10,936 nucleotides of DNA, taken from NCBI GenBank assembly GCA_025936275.1, contig JAICTR010000050.1, positions 1-10,936 of the forward strand, written 5' to 3'. Below the pieces are notes generated by a model. It was not told where the DNA came from. It was given only the letters and a program-made list of their open reading frames with translations, and did no database searches. Below are positions 1 to 7,811 of this stretch, piece after piece. Numbering within the stretch: the stretch's first letter is position 1; every line of letters starts with the position of its first letter. This DNA is from Burkholderiales bacterium (lineage in GTDB: Bacteria > Pseudomonadota > Gammaproteobacteria > Burkholderiales > Usitatibacteraceae). Made by a program: the position numbers and the translations under genes.

Positions 1-14
1 CCAAGGGGAGGGGG
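1..14. repeat. Edge-truncated copy of the CCCTCCCCTTGG REP-like repeat
   Basis: Read on the minus strand just after the hppA stop codon, the sequence is TTTTCCCCCTCCCCTTGG and then the window ends. The twelve bases CCCTCCCCTTGG match exactly the first half of the palindromic unit at 4119-4151. This looks like half of another copy of the same dispersed repeat, with its other arm beyond the edge. On the hppA transcript the full element would form a GC-rich hairpin and could end or protect the message. Only half is visible, so the call rests on similarity to the internal copy. Confidence 0.5.
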
Positions 15-18
15 AAAA

Positions 19-2091
<2,073 letters not shown>

Positions 2092-2135
2092 CGTGCTTCT
2101 CCCTATTTTCGTTGAGTGCGGTTACTGCGGAATCG

Positions 2136-3392
2136 TCACGGCGTCCATGCGCCGGTCTTCTTGCGCACGGCCGCGTTCTTCAGCCGCACGTACTTCGGAA
2201 GGCCCTTCTCGAAAGGCGGGAACGCCTCGCCGGCGATGAGCGGCTCGAGGTAGTTGCGGCATTTCTGGGTGATGTGGAAGCCGTCGGCGGTGATGTAGTC
2301 GCGCGGCATCTTCTTCTCCACGTTGGCGACGTCCGAGAGCTTCGCGACGCCGATCTTCCAGCGATAGGGCTTGCTCGACGAGCGCACGATCGTCGGCATC
2401 ACGCTGTTCATGCCCTTCACGGCGAATTCGACCGCGGCCTTGCCCACCGCGTAGGACTGCTCGAGGTCGGTCTTCGAGGCGATGTGGCGCGCGGCGCGCT
2501 GCAGGTAGTCGGCGACCGCCCAGTGGTGCTTGAGGTTGAGCTTCCCGCGCACCAGCTCCGCGAGCCGCGGCGCGACGCCGCCCAGCTGCGCGTGCCCGAA
2601 GGCGTCCTTCAAGCCGCTCTCCGCGAGGAAGCGGCCGTCCTTGTCGTGCAGGCCCTCGGAGGCGCCCACCGCGCAGTAGCCGTACTTCTTCACGTTCTCC
2701 TCGACCTTGGCGAGGAACGCCTCTTCATCGAAGGCAATCTCGGGAAACAGCAGCACGTGCGGCGCCTGTCCCGCCTGCGCTTGCGCGAGGCCCGTCGCGG
2801 CGGTGATCCAGCCGGCGTGCCGTCCCATCACTTCCATGATGAAGACCTTGGTCGAGGTCTTCGCCATCGATTCCACGTCGAGCCCCGCCTCGCGCATGCT
2901 GGTCGCGACGTACTTGGCGACCGAGCCGAAGCCCGGGCAGGTGTCGGTGATCGGGAGATCGTTGTCGACGGTCTTCGGCACGTGCACCGCGACGATCGGA
3001 TAGCCCAGCTTCCCGCTGATCTGCGAGATCTTGAGGCAGGTGTCGGCGGAGTCGTTGCCGCCGTTGTAGAAGAAGTAGCCGATGTCGTGCGCCCTGAACA
3101 CCTCGATCAGGCGCTCGTACTCGTGGCCGCCCTTCTCGACGCCCTTGAGCTTGTAGCGCGCGCTGCCGAAGGCGCCGCCCGGCGTCCACGTGAGCGCGCG
3201 GATCGCGGCGGGCGATTCCTTGCTGGTGTCGATGAGATCCTCGTTGAGCGCGCCGAGGATGCCGTTGCGGCCCGCGTAGACCTTGCCGATCTGCTCCTTG
3301 TACTTGCGCGCGGTCTCGATCACGCCCGCGGCGCTGGCGTTGATCACGGCGGTGACACCGCCCGATTGTGCGTAGAAAGCGTTCCTTGGCAT
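2136..3392 (-). CDS. pfp: Pyrophosphate-dependent 6-phosphofructokinase (418 aa)
   Basis: This cytoplasmic enzyme reversibly converts fructose 6-phosphate and PPi to fructose 1,6-bisphosphate and phosphate. Motifs in order: SGGVTAVINAS at 10-20 (nucleotide/PPi loop); GGNDSADT at 111-118, where Asp114 takes the place of the Gly104 of E. coli ATP-PFK; PKTVDND at 139-145 with Lys140 and the catalytic Asp143; and MEVMGRHAGW at 186-195. Asp in the first motif plus Lys in the second is the established mark of PPi-dependent enzymes, because the Asp blocks ATP binding. The frame stays open upstream to 3695 but overlaps adk there, so the ATG at 3392, giving MPRNAFYAQSGG, is the natural start. It lies 20 bp after the adk stop and has only a weak ribosome site (GGAC). 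Donor assignment is by motif; the fold family is certain. Confidence 0.93.
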   Translation of the reverse strand: MPRNAFYAQSGGVTAVINASAAGVIETARKYKEQIGKVYAGRNGILGALNEDLIDTSKESPAAIRALTWTPGGAFGSARYKLKGVEKGGHEYERLIEVFRAHDIGYFFYNGGNDSADTCLKISQISGKLGYPIVAVHVPKTVDNDLPITDTCPGFGSVAKYVATSMREAGLDVESMAKTSTKVFIMEVMGRHAGWITAATGLAQAQAGQAPHVLLFPEIAFDEEAFLAKVEENVKKYGYCAVGASEGLHDKDGRFLAESGLKDAFGHAQLGGVAPRLAELVRGKLNLKHHWAVADYLQRAARHIASKTDLEQSYAVGKAAVEFAVKGMNSVMPTIVRSSSKPYRWKIGVAKLSDVANVEKKMPRDYITADGFHITQKCRNYLEPLIAGEAFPPFEKGLPKYVRLKNAAVRKKTGAWTP

Positions 3393-3412
3393 GGCTGTGT
3401 GTCCGGCTCTGG

Positions 3413-4066
3413 TCAATCGAGCGCGGCGAAGATGCGCTCGCGCACCTCGTCCACCGTGCCGATGCCGTCGATGCGGTGATACTTCGGCGCCTTCGCGTCG
3501 CCCGATGCCGCCCAGCCTCGGTAGTAGTCGATCAGCGGCCTGGTCTGGCGGTGATACACGGCGAGGCGGTTGGAGACCGTCGCTTCGCGATCGTCCTCGC
3601 GTTGCACCAGCGCTTCTCCGGTGACGTCGTCGCGGCCCGGCACCTTCGGCGGGTTGAACGCGAGGTGGTAGGTGCGGCCCGAGGGCAGGTGGCACCAGCG
3701 GCCCGACATGCGTTCCACGATCGTCGCATCGGGCACGTCGATCTCGACCACGTGCTCGATCGGCACGTCCGACGACTTCATCGCCTCGGCCTGCGGGATG
3801 GTGCGCGGGAAGCCGTCGAGGAGGAAGCCGGGGGCGCAGTCGGGCTTCGCGATGCGGTCCTTCACGAGGCCCACCATCACCTCGTCGGACACCAGGTCGC
3901 CGCGGTCCATGACGATTTTCGCCGCGCGGCCGAGCTCGCTGCCGGCCTGGATCGCCGCGCGGAGCATGTCGCCTGTGGAGATCTGCGGAATTCCATAGCG
4001 CCGGGTGATGAAGGCGGCCTGCGTGCCCTTGCCCGCCCCAGGGCCGCCCAGGAGAATCAAGCGCAT
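3413..4066 (-). CDS. adk: Adenylate kinase, long-LID type
   Basis: This cytoplasmic enzyme balances 2 ADP with ATP and AMP. The 217-residue protein has the P-loop GGPGAGKGT at 7-15, STGDMLR at 30-36 (AMP site), DGFPRT at 84-89, a full LID domain at about 122-159 (GR...SGRTYHLAFNPPKVPGRDDVTGEALVQREDD) and conserved Arg119, 123, 156 and 167 by E. coli numbering. The LID lacks the four-cysteine zinc site. Residues 124-125 are Trp-Cys, where E. coli has Arg-Val. The ATG at 4066 gives the canonical MRLILLGGPGAGKGT; the ribosome site is weak (ACGGAT). It leads the adk-pfp-hppA group and has a consensus -10 box about 30 bp upstream. A repeat pair separates it from kdsB. Confidence 0.98.
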   Translation of the reverse strand: MRLILLGGPGAGKGTQAAFITRRYGIPQISTGDMLRAAIQAGSELGRAAKIVMDRGDLVSDEVMVGLVKDRIAKPDCAPGFLLDGFPRTIPQAEAMKSSDVPIEHVVEIDVPDATIVERMSGRWCHLPSGRTYHLAFNPPKVPGRDDVTGEALVQREDDREATVSNRLAVYHRQTRPLIDYYRGWAASGDAKAPKYHRIDGIGTVDEVRERIFAALD

Positions 4067-4095
4067 CGCACCGATCCGTTTCTTGTCAGCCGGCC

Positions 4096-4101
4096 ATTAT
4101 A
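4096..4101 (-). promoter_or_regulatory. Candidate -10 box (TATAAT) of an adk-pfp-hppA promoter
   Basis: A perfect TATAAT reads on the minus strand 30 bp before the adk ATG, which would give a leader of roughly 23 nt. The expected -35 position, 17 bp further upstream (about 4119-4124), falls inside the repeat at 4119-4196 and reads GAGGGA, unlike TTGACA. No TGn extension precedes the -10 box. It is a plausible start point letting adk-pfp-hppA be expressed apart from the lipopolysaccharide genes, but only half the promoter is recognisable. Confidence 0.4.
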
Positions 4102-4118
4102 GCGGGACGCGACAGTTC

Positions 4119-4196
4119 TCCCTCCCCTTGGGGGAGGGCCGGGGCGAGGGTAGACAGACCGTGACCCTTACCCCGCCCTCTCCCAAGGGAGAGGGA
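4119..4196. repeat. Paired inverted REP-like repeat (BIME-like) between kdsB and adk
   Basis: Two 33-nt units face each other: 4119-4151 on the plus strand and 4164-4196 on the minus strand, with a 12-nt spacer. Ungapped they share about 24 of 33 positions, and more with a single shift. Each contains its own palindrome (CCTCCCCTTGGGGGAGG in one, CCCTCTCCCAAGGGAGAGGG in the other) followed by a GGGGcGAGGGT-type tail. Dispersed repeats of this look are common in proteobacterial genomes. The pair starts 5 bp after the kdsB stop codon and would fold strongly in the transcript, so it could end, pause or stabilise the message between kdsB and adk. There is no U-tract of a classical terminator. Confidence 0.8.
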
Positions 4197-4201
4197 GCGC
4201 T

Positions 4202-4966
4202 TCAGGCCAAACGGCGCCTCACGCGCTCCAGATCCTGGGCGGTATCGACACCCGGCTCGAGGGTCCCGTTCCAGCGCGCGACGGCGATCCGGTGGCCGTG
4301 GCCCAGCGCACGAAGCTGCTCGAGCGCCTCGAAGCGCTCGGCCGCGGTCGGGGTGAGGGCCGCGTACTCACGCAGGTAGCGCACGCGGTAAGCGTAGATG
4401 CCGATGTGGCGCAGGGCGGTGAACCCCTGCGGAAGCGCCGCGCGGCCCTGCGCGAACGCATCCCGCGCGTAAGGAATCGGCGCGCGCGAGAAGTAAAGCG
4501 CGAGGCCCGCCTCGTCGGTCACGACCTTCACCACGTTGGGATCGAAGAACGTTTCGGCCGATTCGATCGGATGGGCGGCGGTGGCGATCGATGCCAGCGG
4601 ATGGCGCGCGAGCTCCGCGGCGACCGCACGGATCAGCGCCGGATCGATGAGCGGCTCGTCGCCCTGCACGTTCACCACGATCTCGTCCGCTGCGTAGCCG
4701 AGCACCGCCGCGGCCTCGGCGAGCCGGTCGGTTCCCGAGGGATGCGCCGCGGAAGTCCGCACGGCCTTCCAGCCGAGCGCACGCACCGCGCCCTCGATGT
4801 CTTCGTGGTCGGTCGCGACCACGACCTCCGACGCGCCGCTTTCCCGCGCGCGCTCCGCGACCCAGGCGACGAGCGGCTTTCCGGCGATGTCGGCGAGCAT
4901 CTTCCCCGCGAGCCGCGTGGAGCGCATGCGCGCCGGGATCACGACGCGGAAGGCGGGCGCCTGCAC
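4202..4966 (-). CDS. kdsB: 3-deoxy-manno-octulosonate cytidylyltransferase (CMP-KDO synthetase)
   Basis: This cytoplasmic enzyme joins CTP and KDO to give CMP-KDO and PPi, the activated sugar for the lipopolysaccharide inner core. The 254-residue protein shows the family N-terminus RVVIPARMRSTRLAGKML at 7-24 (usually S-x-R-L-P-G-K; here Ala replaces Pro), ATDHEDI near 51-57, VNVQGDEPLI near 98-107 (Mg/CTP site), VVKVVTDEAGLALYFSRAPIPY in the middle and RHIGIYAYR...LEQLRALGHGHRI late in the chain. Length matches the usual 250 or so. The start is GTG at 4966, 7 bp after the Trm112-like stop codon, with GAGG about 12 nt upstream; strand beta-1 begins at residue 7, so the start cannot be much further in. 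Its partner gene lpxK is two genes upstream. Confidence 0.97.
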   Translation of the reverse strand: MQAPAFRVVIPARMRSTRLAGKMLADIAGKPLVAWVAERARESGASEVVVATDHEDIEGAVRALGWKAVRTSAAHPSGTDRLAEAAAVLGYAADEIVVNVQGDEPLIDPALIRAVAAELARHPLASIATAAHPIESAETFFDPNVVKVVTDEAGLALYFSRAPIPYARDAFAQGRAALPQGFTALRHIGIYAYRVRYLREYAALTPTAAERFEALEQLRALGHGHRIAVARWNGTLEPGVDTAQDLERVRRRLA

Positions 4967-4973
4967 GGCCGCG

Positions 4974-5153
4974 TTACGCCTCTTCTTCGGGCGGAAGCTC
5001 GCGCGCCTCTTCCTCGAGCATCACCGGGATGTCGTCGCGCACCGGGAAGGCCAGGCGGTCGGCCTTGCACACCAGCTCGAGCGCGTCCTTGCGCCACGCG
5101 AGCGGCCCCTTGCACAGCGGGCAGACGAGGATTTCAAGGAGCTTCGGATCCAT
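4974..5153 (-). CDS. Trm112-like small zinc-ribbon protein (YcaR/UPF0434 family)
   Basis: This 59-residue protein begins MDPKLLEILVCPLCKGPL and continues with LVCKADRLAFPVRDDIPVMLEEEAREL, the pattern of bacterial Trm112-like proteins. Cys11, Cys14 and Cys29 are visible as likely metal ligands. The eukaryotic relative Trm112 is an activating partner of several methyltransferases; the job of the bacterial YcaR form is unclear, though it is regularly found between lpxK and kdsB. The frame is open further upstream, but the ATG at 5153 fits the family start and has a good AGGA site 6-7 nt before it. The start overlaps the last 20 nt of lpxK, pointing to coupled translation. The acidic tail PPEEEA is lineage-specific. 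Confidence 0.92.
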   Translation of the reverse strand: MDPKLLEILVCPLCKGPLAWRKDALELVCKADRLAFPVRDDIPVMLEEEARELPPEEEA

Positions 5154-6186
5154 CGGCTTTCCTGCGAAGGTTGGCGAGGCGGGTGAGAAGGAACTCGTCG
5201 AACTCGCGCGGCAGGACCGCATCGATGCGCATGAACCACATGCGCGCGTCGGCGATGCCCGCGCATTTTACGGCATCCTTCTCCGTCATGAGGATCGCCT
5301 CCGCGCCGGGAAGCCGCAGGTCGCGCGAGTGGTAGAGGTGATGATCGGGAAACGCATGGGCCTCGCCGCGGATGCCGAGCGATGCCAGGTGATCGAAGAA
5401 TCGCTGCGGATGGCCGATGCCGGCGATCGCGGCGACGCGGCGCCCGCGCAGCGCGAGGGCGAGCTCGGGCGGCGCGCGCTCCTCGCCGGTCGTGAGCGAG
5501 ATGAAGCGCTCGTGCGCGAGGCGCATGGTGAAGCGCGATGCGTTCGGCAACGCGACGTCGCTCGCGCCGTTCACCACCACCGCGTGGGCTTGCGCCAGGC
5601 GCGCGATCGGCTCGCGCAACGGGCCCGCGGGAAGCGGCAGCGCGTTCCCGAAGCGCCGCTCGCCGTCCACCACCGCGATCTCGATATCGCGCGCGAGCGC
5701 GTAATGCTGCAGCCCGTCGTCGCTCACGATGGCGTTCACCTCCGGATCGGCCTCGAGCAGCGCGCGCGTGGCCGCCACCCGGTCGGGCGAGATGTACACC
5801 GGCACGCGGCAGCGCCGCGCGATCAGCACCGGCTCGTCGCCGAAATGCTCGGGCGTCGCGACATCCGGCAGCACGCGCACCACGCCGAGCGGATCCTGCT
5901 CGCGCGGCGGCACGCGGCCGTAGCCGCGCGCGACGACCCCCGGATTCCAGCCATGCGCGCGAAGCCGCTCGACGATCGCGATCACGAGCGGCGTCTTGCC
6001 GGTGCCGCCGACCGTGACGTTGCCCACGACGATCACCGGAACCGGCGCTCGCCACGCGCCCAGCCAGCCGCGGCGATAGAGCTCGCGGCGCACGCGGACC
6101 GCGAGCGCGAAGAGGAGCGCGAAGGGAAGGAGGAGCAGGGCGCCCCCGCCGCGCCGCTGCCATTCGGATTCGAGCCAGCCGCGCAC
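5134..6186 (-). CDS. lpxK: Tetraacyldisaccharide 4'-kinase (lipid A biosynthesis)
   Basis: LpxK uses ATP to phosphorylate the 4' position of tetraacyldisaccharide 1-phosphate, giving lipid IVA at the cytoplasmic face of the inner membrane. The 350-residue protein has an N-terminal hydrophobic anchor at about 15-30, the Walker A loop GNVTVGGTGKT at 55-65, VARGYGR soon after, VSDDGLQHYALARDIEIAVVDG in the middle (the DDGLQH motif holds catalytic acids), AIAGIGHPQRFF, FPDHHLY and a late MTEKDAVKC. The GTG at 6186 is chosen because it gives the family N-terminus and no other start follows the exbD stop in this frame; no clear ribosome site is seen. It lies 37 bp after exbD and overlaps the Trm112-like gene by 20 bp. 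Confidence 0.97.
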   Translation of the reverse strand: MRGWLESEWQRRGGGALLLLPFALLFALAVRVRRELYRRGWLGAWRAPVPVIVVGNVTVGGTGKTPLVIAIVERLRAHGWNPGVVARGYGRVPPREQDPLGVVRVLPDVATPEHFGDEPVLIARRCRVPVYISPDRVAATRALLEADPEVNAIVSDDGLQHYALARDIEIAVVDGERRFGNALPLPAGPLREPIARLAQAHAVVVNGASDVALPNASRFTMRLAHERFISLTTGEERAPPELALALRGRRVAAIAGIGHPQRFFDHLASLGIRGEAHAFPDHHLYHSRDLRLPGAEAILMTEKDAVKCAGIADARMWFMRIDAVLPREFDEFLLTRLANLRRKADGSEAP

Positions 6187-6223
6187 CGCGAGCGCCGGCG
6201 CTAGCGACGCGCCGCCCCCGGGG

Positions 6224-6640
6224 TCATCGGCGGGTCTGCGTCGTGAAGGAGATGTGGTTGTAGCCGGCGATGCGCGCGCTTTCCATCACGTTGATCACCG
6301 ACTGGTGCGTGGCGTGCGCATCGGCGCTGATCGCGACCACCGGCTCCTTCGCGCCCTTCGCCGCCTCGCGCAGGCGCTCCGCGAAGGCGTCCGCGCCCGA
6401 GTAAGGGACCGCGTTGCCGTTGATCGCGTACTTGCCTGTGGCATCCACCGCGACGGCGAGCACCTGCGGCGGCTGGTTGGCCTTGTCCGCGGAGGCCTCC
6501 GGCAGGTTGATCTGCAGCTCGGCGAAGCGGTTGTACGTGGTGGTGAGGAACAGGAAGATCAGGACGACGATCAGGATGTCGATCAACGGGATGAGGTTGA
6601 TCTCCGGCTCCTCCCGGGCGCGGCCCCGCCGGAAGTTCAT
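6224..6640 (-). CDS. exbD: ExbD/TolR-family proton-channel subunit
   Basis: This 138-residue inner-membrane protein has one N-terminal transmembrane helix and a periplasmic domain. The sequence INLIPLIDILIVVLIFLFLTTTY at 14-36 contains Asp21, the conserved membrane acid through which protons pass in ExbD/TolR. The periplasmic part contains LQINLPEA and a late HQSVINVMESARIAGYNHISFTTQ. With ExbB it forms a proton-driven motor that normally works through TonB or a similar partner; none is encoded here. Its ATG overlaps the exbB stop codon by 4 bp (ATGA), which indicates coupled translation, and lpxK follows. A TolR role is less likely because tolA, tolB and pal are absent nearby. Confidence 0.94.
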   Translation of the reverse strand: MNFRRGRAREEPEINLIPLIDILIVVLIFLFLTTTYNRFAELQINLPEASADKANQPPQVLAVAVDATGKYAINGNAVPYSGADAFAERLREAAKGAKEPVVAISADAHATHQSVINVMESARIAGYNHISFTTQTRR

Positions 6641-7251
6641 GCACGCCGCTCGCCGTGGATGATCTCGATCAGCCGGATCGCCTGGCTTTCCATCTCCATC
6701 ACCAGCACGTCGACGCGGTTGCGGAAGTGGCGATAGAAGATCACCGCGGGAATGGACACGCCGATGCCGAAGAGCGTGTTGTAGAGCGCGACCGAGATGC
6801 CGTGCGCGAGCTGCGCGGGGTTGCCCGCGCCGCTGGTGGGATTCTGCGAGCCGAAGATCTCGATCATGCCGACGATGGTGCCGAAGAGGCCCAGCAGCGT
6901 GGAGATGGTGGCGATGGTGCCGAGCGGATTCAGGAAGCGCTCGAGCTCGAGCGCGACGTAGCGGCCGCTATCCTCGACCGCGTCCTTGATCACCTCGCGC
7001 GGGCTCTTCTCGTTCACCAGCGCGGCGGCGAAGATGCGCCCGATGAGCGGCCCCTGCTGCAGGCGCGCGATGAGGTCGGGGGTCGCGCCCTTGGCCTGGT
7101 ACTCGCGGATGGTGGCGGGGAGGACGTTCTTCGGCGCGACGAGGGAGGTCCTGAGGGACCAGAAACGCTCGCCGATGATGGCGAGCGCGATGACCGAGGC
7201 GATGATGATGAGCCAGATCGGCCACCCGGCCGCTTCGATGATCGACAGCAC
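6637..7251 (-). CDS. exbB: ExbB/TolQ/MotA-family proton-channel subunit
   Basis: This 204-residue inner-membrane protein shows three hydrophobic segments at about 9-28, 109-133 and 150-173, the layout of ExbB/TolQ. The core carries FLNPLGTIATISTLLGLFGTIVGMIEIF at 106-133 and HGISVALYNTLFGIGVSIPAVIFYRHFR at 150-177, the two helices that line the pore around ExbD. The start is GTG at 7251: an in-frame stop lies about 40 bp upstream and no other start codon occurs between. GGGAG lies about 11 nt before it, slightly far. It is the first gene of the eight-gene minus-strand block and is likely transcribed from the gap shared with xseA. ExbB is preferred to TolQ from the exbD-lpxK context. Confidence 0.93.
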   Translation of the reverse strand: MLSIIEAAGWPIWLIIIASVIALAIIGERFWSLRTSLVAPKNVLPATIREYQAKGATPDLIARLQQGPLIGRIFAAALVNEKSPREVIKDAVEDSGRYVALELERFLNPLGTIATISTLLGLFGTIVGMIEIFGSQNPTSGAGNPAQLAHGISVALYNTLFGIGVSIPAVIFYRHFRNRVDVLVMEMESQAIRLIEIIHGERRA

Positions 7252-7284
7252 GTGCGATTCGACTCCCGCAAGAAATGCCGACGC

Positions 7285-7313
7285 ACTTTAGCCCGCCGTC
7301 GCGCGTTCCACAA
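7285..7313 (-). promoter_or_regulatory. Candidate exbB promoter
   Basis: On the minus strand, TTGTGG (7313-7308) and TAAAGT (7290-7285) are separated by exactly 17 bp. They match the sigma-70 consensus at about 3 and 4 of 6 bases. Transcription would begin some 30 bp before the exbB GTG. The -35 region overlaps a weak DnaA-like 9-mer. The match is modest and other starts are possible. Confidence 0.3.
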
Positions 7314-7500
7314 GGTCTTGTGCGAAAACTCGCGGCATGCCACAAAGCGCTTGGCGATCCGCGCACCCGATCGCACAATGCGTCGCGCGTATCCGGTGCA
7401 TCGGTGAAGTCGCGCCCGGAACGCTTCAAGAGGCTTCGCGATTTCGCGCTTTGTAGGCATCGAGGAAGGTGTTGTTGTCCGACGCCGACAATGTCGCGAA

Positions 7501-7535
7501 TCATCCACAGACGCTGTGGATAACCCTGTGGACGG
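7501..7535. promoter_or_regulatory. Cluster of DnaA boxes, one perfect
   Basis: TGTGGATAA at 7515-7523 is a perfect DnaA box on the minus strand (TTATCCACA). TCATCCACA at 7501-7509 is a one-mismatch box on the plus strand. TGTGGACGG at 7527-7535 keeps the TCCACA core on the minus strand. The first two face each other and form a perfect inverted repeat, ATCCACAG-ACG-CTGTGGAT (7503-7521). Three boxes within 35 bp suggest real DnaA binding, for titration, DnaA nucleotide exchange or control of exbB/xseA. Confidence 0.6.
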
Positions 7536-7583
7536 GCTCGCGAGGCCATCGCCAAGTCACGTTGCCGAAAGGCTTTTCTTTCG

Positions 7584-7604
7584 TCCGCTCAATTTTTGAG
7601 CGGA
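7584..7604. promoter_or_regulatory. 21-bp perfect palindrome, operator-like or hairpin
   Basis: Arms TCCGCTCAA (7584-7592) and TTGAGCGGA (7596-7604) are exact reverse complements around TTT. The size suits a dimeric repressor site. As RNA on the plus strand it would be a 9-bp hairpin followed, after GCGCC, by TTTT, so a weak terminator or leader hairpin is an alternative. The regulator is unknown. Confidence 0.5.
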
Positions 7605-7621
7605 GCGCCTTTTCAGTACTG

Positions 7622-7634
7622 GATCAATGGGTTA
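7622..7634 (+). promoter_or_regulatory. IHF-like site
   Basis: GATCAATGGGTTA matches the IHF consensus WATCAANNNNTTR at every position except the first. It lies about 90 bp from the DnaA cluster in the only AT-rich part of the gap. A single 13-mer of this kind can occur by chance. Confidence 0.35.
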
Positions 7635-7644
7635 TCAAATCTTC

Positions 7645-7739
7645 TCCCTCTGGAGCCCGCGTCGCGGCGCAAACCCGCAGCGCCTCCCCCTCCGCCCCGG
7701 GCGGCGGTGGATAGCCGCTCGCGCGTTCCTCCAGGGGGA
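7645..7739. repeat. Long-range inverted repeat upstream of xseA
   Basis: TCCCTCTGGAG (7645-7655) pairs with CTCCAGGGGGA (7729-7739) with one mismatch. Between them lie smaller palindromes, such as CCGCCC-C-GGGCGG and GCGGC...GCCGC. In an xseA leader RNA this would fold as a branched structure. In DNA it could be the outline of a small degenerate element. It matches no riboswitch I recognise. Confidence 0.35.
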
Positions 7740-7747
7740 AAGGCCCT

Positions 7748-7811
7748 TTTCCGCAAGTCCTACGCCTCCTTTCCGCTTGTCCTACGCCCCTGCTTCACCC
7801 CGTCCTACGCG
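7748..7811 (+). repeat. Three direct repeats of GTCCTACGC at 22-23-bp spacing
   Basis: TTTCCGCaaGTCCTACGCC (7748-7766) and TTTCCGCttGTCCTACGCC (7770-7788) differ at two of 19 positions. A more diverged third copy, CTTCACCCCGTCCTACGCG, follows at 7793-7811. The exact GTCCTACGC cores start at 7757, 7779 and 7802, about two helical turns apart. The 22-nt period does not fit codons, so this is not a protein repeat. The array ends 25 bp before the xseA ATG. Confidence 0.65.

Noticed and set aside
3393..3695. N-terminal extension of the phosphofructokinase into adk
   Set aside because: The extra 101 residues are an adk shadow, rich in Arg/Pro/Gly, and the family N-terminus begins at the ATG at 3392.
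4119..4196. Classical rho-independent terminator after kdsB
   Set aside because: The hairpins are strong but no U-tract follows on the minus strand, and the two-unit inverted layout is better explained as a dispersed repeat pair; a terminating role remains possible.
7426..7491. 21-codon minus-strand open frame with protein-like composition (SDNNTFLDAYKARNREAS)
   Set aside because: Very short, only a TTG start, no ribosome site and no recognised family. It could be a gene remnant but cannot be supported.
7501..7634. Chromosomal replication origin
   Set aside because: DnaA boxes are few, there is no clear set of AT-rich 13-mers, and dnaA, dnaN, rpmH or gyrB are not adjacent. A titration or control locus fits better.
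7748..7811. CRISPR array
   Set aside because: Repeat cores are 9-19 bp with only 3-13 bp between them, far from repeat-spacer dimensions, and no cas genes are present.
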